From positions 1-55,675 of the forward strand of contig MHBG01000096.1 in NCBI GenBank assembly GCA_001804785.1: a stretch of 55,675 nt of DNA. Reading direction: 5' to 3'. This document shows positions 36,649 to 46,080 of this stretch, one piece after another. The stretch's first letter is position 1; every line of letters starts with the position of its first letter. Origin of the DNA: Lentisphaerae bacterium GWF2_45_14. GTDB lineage: Bacteria > Verrucomicrobiota > Lentisphaeria > Victivallales > GWF2-45-14. The translations under genes and the position numbers were made by a program. The notes below the pieces were generated by a model. That model saw nothing but the letters and a program-made list of their open reading frames with translations, had not been told where the DNA came from and did no database searches.

Positions 36649-37509
36649 ATGAAAAAATCAGAAATATTGAATAAAATTATTTTAGCTTTGTCGGAAGCAA
36701 AAGATTTTCATAAACCTAAAAATAATATCTATGAGTTTTTTTCAGTAGCCTTACAGAAAGAGATTAAAAAACTTTTCAGCAATGAAAATGCTGAGGCTGT
36801 AGAGTTTTTGCCTTTCGGGGAAATTATATTTCCATATCATAAACTTGGAGAGGCGGTAGATTCTTTAAATTTATTTGAAGTAGACGAAATGATGGTTTTT
36901 AGTTTTTATTGGGCCAATAAAAATAGATATAAAAAGGTACTTGACCTAGGGGCCAATATAGGGTTGCACTCAGTATTGATGGCGAAATGCGGTTACACCG
37001 TGGATAGCTATGAGCCGGATCCGTTTCACTTTAAGATACTCAAGGAAAATATCACTATAAACGGGCTCAATAGCGTTAACGCTTTTAACCAGGCGGTTTC
37101 TGTGACAAATACTAATCTTAACTTCACGAGAGTTAAGGGGAACACTATGAGTAGCCATATTTCCGGAGCCAAGCCTTCTCCTTATGGCGACTTGGAATAT
37201 TTTACAGTTGAAGCGCGTTCGTTCAAAGATATTATAAAAGGAACGGATTTTGTGAAAATGGATGTAGAAGCCCATGAGAAAGAGCTTGTTAAGTTAACTG
37301 ACCGTGCCGATTGGGAAAACATGGATGCAATGGTCAGTATACATAATCAGGAAAACGCGGATGCTGTATTTTCCCATTTGACAAAAATAGGAGTGAATAT
37401 TTTCTCCCAGTTTATAAACTGGAAAAAAGCAGGTAAAATTGAGGATATACCAATAAACCATTTCGGTGGTTCTATTTTAGTCTCCACAAAAGATGAAATG
37501 CCTTGGTGA
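36649..37509 (+). CDS. FkbM-family methyltransferase
   Basis: A 286-residue protein; a TTG seven codons upstream is possible, but GGAG (36640-36643) fits the ATG at 36649. The SAM-binding loop is VLDLGANIGLHSVL; YEPDPFHF follows. The family's D-x-EGxE motif reads MDVEAHE, with the Gly changed, so activity or substrate may differ. It lacks the N-terminal Rossmann module of the other three FkbM proteins in the window. Expected role: O-methylation of a sugar. Confidence 0.83.
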   Translation: MKKSEILNKIILALSEAKDFHKPKNNIYEFFSVALQKEIKKLFSNENAEAVEFLPFGEIIFPYHKLGEAVDSLNLFEVDEMMVFSFYWANKNRYKKVLDLGANIGLHSVLMAKCGYTVDSYEPDPFHFKILKENITINGLNSVNAFNQAVSVTNTNLNFTRVKGNTMSSHISGAKPSPYGDLEYFTVEARSFKDIIKGTDFVKMDVEAHEKELVKLTDRADWENMDAMVSIHNQENADAVFSHLTKIGVNIFSQFINWKKAGKIEDIPINHFGGSILVSTKDEMPW

Positions 37510-37533
37510 GATTTATTGTAAAAAGAGGATATT

Positions 37534-38316
37534 ATGATGAATAAAGAATTGCGAAAAGCGATAGTTGACATGATTGTCAAAGCAGGGGAAGGACATATTC
37601 CAAGCTCGTTTTCCATTATCGATATTATTTCCGTCCTGTATGACCGCCATTTAAAATTTAACCCTAAAAAAACTGATTGGGACGAACGGGATTATTTTGT
37701 TTTAAGTAAGGGGCACGGTTGCGCTGCCCTGAATGTTGTATTGCAGAGGCACGGATTTATATCACAGAATGATATTGATAACTGTGGCAAGTTCAATGCT
37801 ATTTTGAGCGGACACCCTGACAGGACTAAAGTTCCTGGCGTGGAGGCATCCACCGGTTCTCTCGGACACGGGTTTCCTTATTCTGTAGGTATCGCGCTAG
37901 GACAGAAAATATTTAAAAAAACGAATAAGGTTTATGTCCTTATCGGCGATGGAGAAAGCCATGAAGGTTCTGTATGGGAATCCGTGCTGGTTGCGCAAAA
38001 TATGAAACTTGATAATCTATGTTGTATTGTAGACTACAACGGATCGGCTGCTCAAATTCTTCCGCATCCTGATATTGCAGCTCAATGGACTGCTTTTGGC
38101 TGGACTGTGACAGTGATAGACGGACATAGTTCAGATGATATAAACCGGGCGTTTGAAGCCTTTAAAAATAATCGGAGCGGAAAGCCCTTTGTAATAATCG
38201 CACGTACTGTGAAGGGAAAAGGCGTAAGTTTTTTAGAGACGCACGGTCCTTGGCATCATAAAATACCCAATGAGATGGAATATAAGGCCATAATGGAGGA
38301 ACTTGAATATGTATGA
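37534..38316 (+). CDS. Transketolase, N-terminal (TPP-binding) subunit
   Basis: A 260-residue protein equal to the N-terminal third of transketolase. GHIPSSFS, LSKGHGC and the TPP motif GDGESHEGSVWES...DYNG are intact. Split transketolases of this kind work as pairs, here with the next gene, whose start lies inside this gene's end. Transketolase moves a two-carbon ketol unit between sugars. In a nucleotide-sugar locus it could supply heptulose phosphate or add a branch to a keto sugar. It could also be a spare central-metabolism copy. Confidence 0.88.
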   Translation: MMNKELRKAIVDMIVKAGEGHIPSSFSIIDIISVLYDRHLKFNPKKTDWDERDYFVLSKGHGCAALNVVLQRHGFISQNDIDNCGKFNAILSGHPDRTKVPGVEASTGSLGHGFPYSVGIALGQKIFKKTNKVYVLIGDGESHEGSVWESVLVAQNMKLDNLCCIVDYNGSAAQILPHPDIAAQWTAFGWTVTVIDGHSSDDINRAFEAFKNNRSGKPFVIIARTVKGKGVSFLETHGPWHHKIPNEMEYKAIMEELEYV

Positions 38317-39244
38317 GGGAGATAAGCCGCTCAGATCAGTGTTTGCTGATACAATGCTTGAGATTGGTCTGGCCGATTCTAAACTTGCTGTTCTAGTCGG
38401 AGACATAAGCCATTATGCGCTTCAGCCATTTGCGGCTGCCTGTCCCGGTAGATATTATAATGTCGGTATATGTGAGCAGTGCATAGTAAGCATGGCTGCA
38501 GGACTTTCGCACGTTGGATTTAGGCCAGTTGTCCACACGATAGCTCCTTTTATTGTCGAGCGGGCTTTTGAACAAATTAAACTTGATTTCTGCTATCAGG
38601 AACTTGGAGGAAATCTGATTTCTGTCGGGAGCGCTTTTGATTATACAGCATTGGGATGTAGTCATTACTGTTACGACGATTTTTCACTCATTAAATCGTT
38701 GCCGCGCACGCAGGTTATTTATCCGGCAATGCCCAATGAGTTTAAAATTTTATTCAGTCAGACTTACGCCAATGATCTCCTGACGTATTTCAGACTTCCC
38801 GGAACAAGACATGAAATGGAAATAAGAGACTCTGATATTTCGTTGGGAAAAGCGGTTGTAATCAGAGAAGGTCATGACTGCACTATTGTTGTAACCGGGC
38901 CTCAATTGAAAAATGCAGCGGCAGCGGCGGAGGTGCTTTCAGTGTCTGGTATTAATTCTGAGATAATTTATATTCACACAATTAAACCGTTTGATGTGGA
39001 GTGTGTGAGAAACAGCATAGGAAAGACCCAAAAGTATTTGGTCGTTGAGGAGCATTCAATGTATGGGGGGCTTGGTGACGAGACGATCAGGGCTTGTGCA
39101 GGATTGGAAAGTTGTAAAGGAACATTTATAAATATTCCTGATAAATTCCTGCATGCTTACGGAACATATAAAGAACACTGCGAGCATTACGGTTTTACGG
39201 CTGGTAATATCGTAAGAGAAATAAAAAAAATGTTCAAAGGATGA
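38309..39244 (+). CDS. Transketolase, C-terminal subunit
   Basis: A 311-residue protein carrying the pyrimidine-binding and C-terminal domains of transketolase. NVGICEQCIVSMAAGLS holds the catalytic Glu. I start it at the ATG at 38309, served by GGAGG (38295-38299) at a spacing of 9, rather than the TTG at 38303. It overlaps the N-subunit by 8 bases. Together they should form one enzyme. This is the second TPP enzyme pair in the plus-strand run. Confidence 0.88.
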   Translation: MYEGDKPLRSVFADTMLEIGLADSKLAVLVGDISHYALQPFAAACPGRYYNVGICEQCIVSMAAGLSHVGFRPVVHTIAPFIVERAFEQIKLDFCYQELGGNLISVGSAFDYTALGCSHYCYDDFSLIKSLPRTQVIYPAMPNEFKILFSQTYANDLLTYFRLPGTRHEMEIRDSDISLGKAVVIREGHDCTIVVTGPQLKNAAAAAEVLSVSGINSEIIYIHTIKPFDVECVRNSIGKTQKYLVVEEHSMYGGLGDETIRACAGLESCKGTFINIPDKFLHAYGTYKEHCEHYGFTAGNIVREIKKMFKG

Positions 39245-39249
39245 ATATA

Positions 39250-40335
39250 ATGAGCGATAAGGCAGATGTTAAATTTCATCTGAGGCATGAGGAGCTTACA
39301 GAGCGGATTTATAAAAATCCTGATATGCTTCCTTCCCGATATGTTTTTGTCCTGACCAATCTCTGTAATCTCAAATGTCCCTTTTGTTGCCAGGCTAAAA
39401 CCAATGCATCCGAGCGTATGACTGCGGACATGTGGATTTCGTTTGCTGCCCAAATTCCTGATTATGCAAGAATTACGCTAACAGGAGGAGAACCTTTGCT
39501 ATTTAAAGATCTTGAAAAAGTCTTTACTTTTGTTGTGAACAGAAACCCATGCAATATTATTAGTAATGGAGTTTTGCTGTCAGATAAAATTATTGAAATA
39601 CTTTTATCTCATCCAAATTTTAAGGTTCTTTCAGTGTCTCTTGACGATATCGGCAATAAAAGCAGAAATATGACAGATTCCCAGTGGAATAGCCTAGTTG
39701 CAAATCTTAAAAGTTTCAATGTTGCCAAAAAGTCGAAGAATCACGCAGCTTTGCTTGATATCAAAACAATGATATTGGACGGTAATGCTTTCGAACTTTT
39801 AAATATACACCGTTTTTGCGTTGAGGAACTTGAATGCGGAACCCATGTTTTTCAATTCCTTAAAGGTTCTGAAATACAGCATTCGGACCATATGTTTTCT
39901 TTTGATAACATTAAGGAGATTCCAAATGATTATCGGTACAAAAATTGGAACGTAATTGTTCAACAGCTTGAAAAGGTAAGACTATACAATCGGGAACGTG
40001 GATGTCAGCCGTTGTCATTTATGCATCCTAGAATGGTTGATCTTAACTCATCCGAAATTCTTCCTGATTTCAGCTGTCTTAACGCTCCGGGATTAGATAG
40101 CGCTTTTTTTACCTCCTGTAAGTTCCCCTGGTCCAGTGTACATATAAACTATGACGGGAACCTTTTTCCATGTCTTGCCGTTTCAATGGGAAATATCAAG
40201 GAGTCTTCTTTAAGAGATATCATATTCGGTAAAAAAATGAAAGAGTTTAGAAATTATATCCTGGCAAACGGCTTGGCCGGGGCATGCAAACGCTGCGGAT
40301 GGCTTAGACCAGTTGAAACGGGAGTTGAAAAATGA
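39250..40335 (+). CDS. Radical SAM/SPASM domain protein
   Basis: A 361-residue protein with CNLKCPFC (C39, C43, C46), TGGEP, and a C-terminus with CKFPWSSVHINYDGNLFPC and CKRCGW, a reduced SPASM pattern. AAAGG at 39236-39240 supports this ATG, not the one nine bases earlier that touches the previous stop. Substrate unknown. It is followed by an epimerase gene that overlaps its stop as ATGA, so the two may act on the same nucleotide sugar. Confidence 0.87.
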   Translation: MSDKADVKFHLRHEELTERIYKNPDMLPSRYVFVLTNLCNLKCPFCCQAKTNASERMTADMWISFAAQIPDYARITLTGGEPLLFKDLEKVFTFVVNRNPCNIISNGVLLSDKIIEILLSHPNFKVLSVSLDDIGNKSRNMTDSQWNSLVANLKSFNVAKKSKNHAALLDIKTMILDGNAFELLNIHRFCVEELECGTHVFQFLKGSEIQHSDHMFSFDNIKEIPNDYRYKNWNVIVQQLEKVRLYNRERGCQPLSFMHPRMVDLNSSEILPDFSCLNAPGLDSAFFTSCKFPWSSVHINYDGNLFPCLAVSMGNIKESSLRDIIFGKKMKEFRNYILANGLAGACKRCGWLRPVETGVEK

Positions 40336-41228
40336 ATATATATGTTTTAGGTGCAACTGGATTTCTCGGAAAAAATATCATGTCTCATTTTAAGCAACGC
40401 AAAAATTATGGACTTTATGGTTTTTCTTCGAACGAATGCGATCTGCTCAGTACAACCGATATAAAAAGCTGTCTTTCTTCTCTTGATGAAAACTCTGTTA
40501 TTATCTTTACATCCGCGATAACGCGTATTATTGACAATTCTTATAATTCTTTGTCAAAGAACTTGAACATGGTTATGAATTTGTGCAGTTTTCTGAACGG
40601 CAGGAAAATCGCACAGATTATTTATTTGAGCACGATTGACGTTTACGGGCTTGTTGGTGATGATGAGGTCATCACTGAAAATACACTTCCTCAGCCCAAT
40701 GACAATTATTCTCTGTCTAAGCTTGCCTCGGAATTTATTTTGAGGCAGGAGGCGGATCGTGCCGGATACCCTCTATGTGTGTTCCGGCTTCCTGGTGTTT
40801 ACGGGTCGGGCGATAATGGAAAAAGCGCTATCAGTTCGATGGTCTTATCCGCTGTCAATAATGAGTCCATAACTATTAACGGTGATGGTTCTAATCTTCG
40901 TGATTTTATTAACGCAAGAGACGTTTGCGAGGCTGTAGAAGTCGCCTTCATTCGGAAAATTAACAATGTGATTAATTTGGCTTCCGGCTGTAGCTATTCC
41001 ATCAAAGACATTTCAAAAATTATTTTAAGAAAATTAGACATTCCGGAGCATAATATTATCTTTCAGCCTCTTGGTAAATTTGCCGGAATAGCGAAAAGAG
41101 TAAAACATTTGCGATTCGACAACTTACAGTGTAAGAATCTTCTTCCGGATATCAAGTTTGTAAAACTCGACAATGGAATCAGTGAATATTTAATTAACAG
41201 TGGCTATTTTAAAAAATCGGGGAGTTGA
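40332..41228 (+). CDS. NAD-dependent nucleotide-sugar epimerase/reductase
   Basis: A 298-residue extended SDR: VLGATGFLGKNI (5-16), YLSTIDVYG, and the Tyr-Lys pair in YSLSKLASE. The overall plan is that of UDP-/GDP-sugar epimerases or 4-reductases. The ATG overlaps the upstream radical SAM stop. Substrate not determinable. The third such enzyme in the island. Confidence 0.83.
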   Translation: MNIYVLGATGFLGKNIMSHFKQRKNYGLYGFSSNECDLLSTTDIKSCLSSLDENSVIIFTSAITRIIDNSYNSLSKNLNMVMNLCSFLNGRKIAQIIYLSTIDVYGLVGDDEVITENTLPQPNDNYSLSKLASEFILRQEADRAGYPLCVFRLPGVYGSGDNGKSAISSMVLSAVNNESITINGDGSNLRDFINARDVCEAVEVAFIRKINNVINLASGCSYSIKDISKIILRKLDIPEHNIIFQPLGKFAGIAKRVKHLRFDNLQCKNLLPDIKFVKLDNGISEYLINSGYFKKSGS

Positions 41229-41233
41229 ATATT

Positions 41234-42283
41234 ATGCCTTTATCTGGAAAGGTACGCAAAATCAAAAATTTGGACTTTATGTTCTTAGTCAGGAAAATAC
41301 GCGAAAAAGGATTTGCACATGTTTTGAAACGAATCTGGCAGGAAATAACTTTTCAAGAAATGAAATATTCCTCAGTAATCGTGGAAATTACCAGTTTTTG
41401 CAACCTATCTTGTCTAGGTTGTTCTCGGACTGTAAAAACCGCTCTTGGAGAATGGACTAATTCTCACATGAGCCTTGAAAACTTTAAGAAACTTTTAAAT
41501 ATTCTGTCTCCGGCGTTTAATATTAACCTCCAGGGGGTTGGCGAACCGACACTCAATCCTGATTTTCCTCAAATGATCAGTTTGGCTCACAAAAAGGGGA
41601 AATTCAGGGAAATAACATTTTTTACAAATTTACTTGTCAGAGATGCTGATTATTATTCCAAATTGTTCGATTATGGTCTGACACAATTCATGGTGTCCGT
41701 TGATTCTATTGATCAAAATATAATTGATGATCTCAGAAAAGGAACGGATGTGGAAGATCTGAAAAACAGACTTTATAATATCTCCAGGAAAATTCCATCG
41801 TCAAAATATGCTATTAATATAGTTGTTGGAAAAAGAAATATTGAAAGCATAGAAGAAACTTTACAGTTTTTAAGTTCTCTGGGAAATTTAAATGTTATGC
41901 TTATTCCGTTTGATGATGTCGGAAACAGTTTATATTGTTTGACGTTGAAAGAAAAAATCCATTTTTTTGAGCATATGGCAGTTATTGCGGATAAATATTC
42001 AAATCTCAGAATATCTTTCAATAGTTTTATTCCTACCCGAGGGCCTTGTACAAATGTTTCTGCAACTCTTTCTATATCTGTGGATGGATTTCTCGTACCT
42101 TGCTGCAGAGTTTGGAATAAATCCTTTTATGGCAAATTAAATCTTTTTGAGGCTGATGCTTCCGCTATATTTTATTCTGAAAAAATAAAAAAAATTCAGG
42201 ACTCTTTTAACCATAGTTACGCGTCTTTTTGTGACGGATGTCCATTCTATATTATTCCGGCATCAAAAGGTAAAGTTTTTTAA
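41234..42283 (+). CDS. Radical SAM/SPASM domain protein
   Basis: A 349-residue protein with CNLSCLGC (C56, C60, C63), GVGEP, and a C-terminus with DGFLVPCC and CDGCPF, a SPASM-like pattern. A 45-residue basic leader precedes the core. GGGGAG (41219-41224) fits the ATG at 41234 better than the TTG at 41225. Substrate unknown. It ends 20 bases before an alcohol dehydrogenase gene. Confidence 0.86.
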   Translation: MPLSGKVRKIKNLDFMFLVRKIREKGFAHVLKRIWQEITFQEMKYSSVIVEITSFCNLSCLGCSRTVKTALGEWTNSHMSLENFKKLLNILSPAFNINLQGVGEPTLNPDFPQMISLAHKKGKFREITFFTNLLVRDADYYSKLFDYGLTQFMVSVDSIDQNIIDDLRKGTDVEDLKNRLYNISRKIPSSKYAINIVVGKRNIESIEETLQFLSSLGNLNVMLIPFDDVGNSLYCLTLKEKIHFFEHMAVIADKYSNLRISFNSFIPTRGPCTNVSATLSISVDGFLVPCCRVWNKSFYGKLNLFEADASAIFYSEKIKKIQDSFNHSYASFCDGCPFYIIPASKGKVF

Positions 42284-42302
42284 ACAGGCATATAGAGTAA
42301 AT

Positions 42303-43358
42303 ATGATTATCAAAAAAGCCGCCGTGTTGTTTGAGACGAAAAAGTCTTTAAAAATTGTAGAGAATATCATCTGTCCGACCTTGGCCTCCGGGCAGCTTTT
42401 TGTCGAAATAGCCTTCAGCGGCGTCTGCCGCAGCCAGCTTATGGAAGCTCAGGGACTTAGGGGCGAAGACAAATACCTTCCACATATGCTGGGGCATGAA
42501 GGCACCGGCACTGTCCTTGAGACCGGGCCGGGCGTTACAAAATTCAAACGGGGAGATAAAGTTGTTTTAGGCTGGATTAAAGGTTCGGGCATTGACGCCG
42601 GAGGCGTCAAATATCAAAAAGATGGAATTCAAATCAACGCCGGACCAGTCACAACATTTAGCACACATGCAATTGTAAGTGAAAACCGCTGTTGCTTATT
42701 GCCGGAAGGAATTCCTATGGATGTAGCAGTACTGCTTGGCTGTGCAGTACCTACCGGTGCTGGCATCATTATAAATCAGATTAATCCGGCATCGGGAAAA
42801 TCTATTGCACTATTCGGTCTAGGCGGCATCGGAATAAGCGCATTAATGGCAACAAAACTCTATGATTTCAAAAAAGTTATAGCTGTAGATGTTGAACAGC
42901 GAAAACTAGATCTTGCACTTGAGCTTAGTGCGACTGACATTATAAACTCCTCCACGGAAGAGCCTGTGAAAAAAATATTGGAATTGACTGATGGAAAAGG
43001 AACCGACTATTCAGTTGATGCATCAGGGCAAGCATTGGTGACAGAACAGGCTTTCGGTTCTGTACGTACGGGCGGCGGCCTTTGTATCTTCGCGTCACAT
43101 CCTGATTCCCGTGAACGAATATGTCTTGATCCACTTGATTTCCATAAAGGAAGAAATATTATGGGCAGTTGGGGTGGCACCAGTATTCTGGACAGAGACA
43201 TACCGCGTTTTGCGAAACTCTATCTTGAAGGGCGTCTTCCACTGGAAAAGCTTCTTGATGCGCGTTACAGTCTTGAAAACATAAATCAGGCATTGTATGA
43301 TTTGGACGCCCACAGGATAACAAGGGCCCTTATAGAAATAAACAAGGATATTGCATAA
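42303..43358 (+). CDS. Zinc-type alcohol dehydrogenase lacking the structural zinc lobe
   Basis: A 351-residue medium-chain dehydrogenase. Catalytic zinc ligands are present: C42, H65 with E66, and C147. The cofactor loop FGLGGIGISA is at 171-180, and the Asp after it (AVDVEQ) points to NAD. The four structural cysteines expected near 92-110 are absent; that stretch is Gly- and Lys-rich instead. The closest layout is the class III (formaldehyde dehydrogenase-like) group. The frame is open 24 codons upstream, inside the radical SAM gene, but the ATG at 42303 begins the conserved domain. It would oxidise an alcohol or reduce an aldehyde on a sugar or side chain. Confidence 0.86.
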   Translation: MIIKKAAVLFETKKSLKIVENIICPTLASGQLFVEIAFSGVCRSQLMEAQGLRGEDKYLPHMLGHEGTGTVLETGPGVTKFKRGDKVVLGWIKGSGIDAGGVKYQKDGIQINAGPVTTFSTHAIVSENRCCLLPEGIPMDVAVLLGCAVPTGAGIIINQINPASGKSIALFGLGGIGISALMATKLYDFKKVIAVDVEQRKLDLALELSATDIINSSTEEPVKKILELTDGKGTDYSVDASGQALVTEQAFGSVRTGGGLCIFASHPDSRERICLDPLDFHKGRNIMGSWGGTSILDRDIPRFAKLYLEGRLPLEKLLDARYSLENINQALYDLDAHRITRALIEINKDIA

Positions 43359-44851
43359 TGAAGAAACTGCATGAAGATTCATTGAAAGCATTAGAGCTTA
43401 TTTCAAATCTCCGGAAACAGAAACGGAATGCAAAATTTGTTTTTGTTTCCGGCAATTTCAATATTGTTCATCCAGGGCATTTGCGACTTTTGCGCTTTGC
43501 AAAAGAATGCGGAAACATTCTTGTTGTTGGCGTTTACGCTGACTCACTGGACACTGGAGCGGTATTACCGGAAAATAACCGTCTTGAAGGTGTAGATTCC
43601 ATAAGTTGGGTTGATTTTGCGTTTATCCTCCGTGATTCGTCCCAGTCTTTCATAAGTGCCTTAAAACCTGATATAATTGTAAAAGGACAGGAGCATGAAG
43701 CTCATTGCAATCCTGAACAGGCTGCTGTTGACGCGTATGGCGGTAAATTGCTTTTTTGTTCTGGCGATCTGACTTTTTCATCTATAGATCTTTTGCGCAA
43801 AGAACTCATGGTATCTTCAAGCGATGGATTTGATTTACAGCAGGAATTTGCCGAAAGGCATTCGTTTTCCATCGACAGTCTGACCGAACAGATTGGAAAA
43901 ATGAAAAATCTCAATGTCGTAGTTATAGGAGACCTTATTATAGATGAATATATTACATGTGAGGCGCTTGGAATGTCGCGCGAGGATCCGACCATAGTTG
44001 TTTCGCCGATTGTTTCGGATAAATTTGTTGGCGGTGCGGGCATCGTTGCGGCACACGCGAGCGGTCTCGGCGGTAAGGTCAGTTTCTTTACGGTATGCGG
44101 TAATGATGAAAACTCCATTTATGCAGAAAACGAATTGAAAAACCATGGTGTTTCAGTTCATTTTTACAGGGATGAAAGCCGGCCGACTATTCATAAGCAG
44201 CGTTTTCGAGCCGAAAACAAGACCCTTTTAAGAGTCAACCATTTGAAACAGCATACAATCAATAAATCGTTGACCTCGCTTATAATCAAGGAGCTGGAGA
44301 GGGTTCTTGAAAGCACCGAGCTATTGATTTTCTCCGACTTCAATTATGGAATGCTTCATCAGGAGCTTGTTGATCATGTAATATCCATAGCCAGGAAGAA
44401 AAATATCATGATGGTCGCAGACAGCCAGTCATCTTCCCAAACTGGCGATGTCGCGAGGTTCAAGTATATGAATTTCCTTAAGCCGACAGAACATGAGGCG
44501 CGCCTCTCTGTCAGGGATCATAATTCAGGGCTGGTCATTCTTGCTGAAAAACTCAGAAAAATGGCAAAGTGTAAAAACATACTGATGACACTGGGAGAAG
44601 AAGGTGTTCTGATCCACGCACAGACTTCCCAAAAAAATAAATGGATGACCGACCAGCTGCGCCCAATGAATCTGGCGCCGCGAGACGTGGCGGGTGCAGG
44701 GGATTCGTTCCTGACCTGCTCATCCATGGCCATGGCTTCCGGCAGCAGCATCTGGCAAAGCGCATACCTGGGATCACTGGCAGCGGCCTGTCAGGTCAGC
44801 CGAATTGGCAATATTCCCCTTTCAAAAGATGATTTAAGAAGGAAAATTTAA
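43358..44851 (+). CDS. HldE-like bifunctional protein with reversed domain order
   Basis: A 497-residue protein. The N-terminal domain is a cytidylyltransferase-type fold: SGNFNIVHPGH (31-41), then VVGVYADS and KPDIIVKGQEH. The C-terminal domain (about 185-497) is a PfkB-type kinase close to heptose kinase: VVIGDLIIDEY, VGGAGIVAAH and VAGAGDS (444-450). Ordinary HldE has the kinase first and the nucleotidyltransferase second, so the order is swapped. HldE phosphorylates heptose 7-phosphate at C1 and then makes ADP-heptose. With the GmhA-like gene at 27701 it supports a heptose route. The phosphatase step (GmhB) is not seen. The ATG overlaps the upstream stop (ATAATG). Confidence 0.85.
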   Translation: MKKLHEDSLKALELISNLRKQKRNAKFVFVSGNFNIVHPGHLRLLRFAKECGNILVVGVYADSLDTGAVLPENNRLEGVDSISWVDFAFILRDSSQSFISALKPDIIVKGQEHEAHCNPEQAAVDAYGGKLLFCSGDLTFSSIDLLRKELMVSSSDGFDLQQEFAERHSFSIDSLTEQIGKMKNLNVVVIGDLIIDEYITCEALGMSREDPTIVVSPIVSDKFVGGAGIVAAHASGLGGKVSFFTVCGNDENSIYAENELKNHGVSVHFYRDESRPTIHKQRFRAENKTLLRVNHLKQHTINKSLTSLIIKELERVLESTELLIFSDFNYGMLHQELVDHVISIARKKNIMMVADSQSSSQTGDVARFKYMNFLKPTEHEARLSVRDHNSGLVILAEKLRKMAKCKNILMTLGEEGVLIHAQTSQKNKWMTDQLRPMNLAPRDVAGAGDSFLTCSSMAMASGSSIWQSAYLGSLAAACQVSRIGNIPLSKDDLRRKI

Positions 44852-44856
44852 TATTG

Positions 44857-46050
44857 ATGATGGATGATAAAGAGATTAAAATTATCGAAATGCTTCCGCT
44901 TCGGAAGCGACTGATGAATAAAAGCTATCTTTGTTACAAGTTCAAAAGAAAAGGCTTGTCCGGCCTTACGATCTGGATTTTCTCTAATCTGAAAATTTTC
45001 ATTGCGCGCTTGCTTTATCCAGTATTAACCGTCATTTCGGCATTCTTCTTCAGAACCTTCAGGCGAAAAGGAAAACTATCTGATAAAACGTTATACGCTT
45101 TCTATGATTTGGAAACTTCTCCTGAGACATATGACTTTTTTACGTTCCTTGCGCTTGCGGACATGAGGCGAAGCGGGCTCGGGTGTGAAAACATACACGT
45201 CCTGATAGTGCCGGGAAATGACAGCGGCTTCAAGGAAGGTTTTTTCAAATATTACGATTTGAAGAACAAAATATGGAGGCTTCGGAATATTCTCATTCCA
45301 GGCTCCTGGCTTTTAAAATCATGTACTGCCGTAACCGCGTGTGCTGATCGTCGGGAAGCTGGAACATATTTTTCAATAGCAAAAAATATATTTCCGGGAA
45401 CGTATTCCGTTGCCCTGCCAGTTGGTGAAACTGAATGGCGATACTTATTGGCTCAACTCAAGGACGGTTCGCCGCTTCCTGAATTTGCCGCGTCAGCACA
45501 GGCCCTTGAATACGTCAAAAGCTGGATTAATGTACATGCAAATGGCAAAAAAGTCATTTCCATCACCCTCAGAGAAAGTAAATATTCTCCTGACCGCAAC
45601 AGCAACCTTAAAGCCTGGTGCGAATTTGCCCGTTCATTGTCAGAGGAATACTTACCCGTCCTTATAAGAGATACTGAAAGAGCATTCGAGACTGTCCCTG
45701 AAGACATGGAAGGCCTTCAGGTGTTTAATGAGGCCGCCTGGCATTTGGATTTGCGGGCGGCTTTTTATATGCAAAGTTATTTGAATTTGGCTATCAACAA
45801 CGGACCGACGTCATTGTCCTACCTTCTTAAAGATTCACGCGTACTGGAATTTAAGTTAACCACTCCGACGGTAATGGCCACGACAGAGGAATACATTATG
45901 AAAACCGTAGGGATCGGGCCTGGAGACAATCCTATCCTTGATGACAGAGTACGATTGATATGGGAAGACGATAACCTGGATATCATTCAAAGAGAATTCG
46001 AGAAAATGATAGAAGATATGAATTCAAAAGATGCGTCTTTCAACAGATAA
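44857..46050 (+). CDS. Unrecognised protein with one N-terminal membrane segment
   Basis: A 397-residue protein of no family I can name. A likely membrane segment at about 50-67 (ARLLYPVLTVISAFFF) follows a basic stretch, so it may be anchored to the inner membrane with a cytoplasmic rest. The C-terminal half has VISITLRESKYSP, then LNLAINNGPTSLSYLL, which recall GT-B or GT9/GT30-like transferases. I would call it a possible glycosyltransferase with low certainty. The ATG at 44857 or 44860 is used; a TTG at 44854 is also open. It lies between the HldE-like and GT4 genes. Confidence 0.7.
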   Translation: MMDDKEIKIIEMLPLRKRLMNKSYLCYKFKRKGLSGLTIWIFSNLKIFIARLLYPVLTVISAFFFRTFRRKGKLSDKTLYAFYDLETSPETYDFFTFLALADMRRSGLGCENIHVLIVPGNDSGFKEGFFKYYDLKNKIWRLRNILIPGSWLLKSCTAVTACADRREAGTYFSIAKNIFPGTYSVALPVGETEWRYLLAQLKDGSPLPEFAASAQALEYVKSWINVHANGKKVISITLRESKYSPDRNSNLKAWCEFARSLSEEYLPVLIRDTERAFETVPEDMEGLQVFNEAAWHLDLRAAFYMQSYLNLAINNGPTSLSYLLKDSRVLEFKLTTPTVMATTEEYIMKTVGIGPGDNPILDDRVRLIWEDDNLDIIQREFEKMIEDMNSKDASFNR

Positions 46051-46080
46051 ATGTGCATTATTTCAACTGGAACTAATTTT

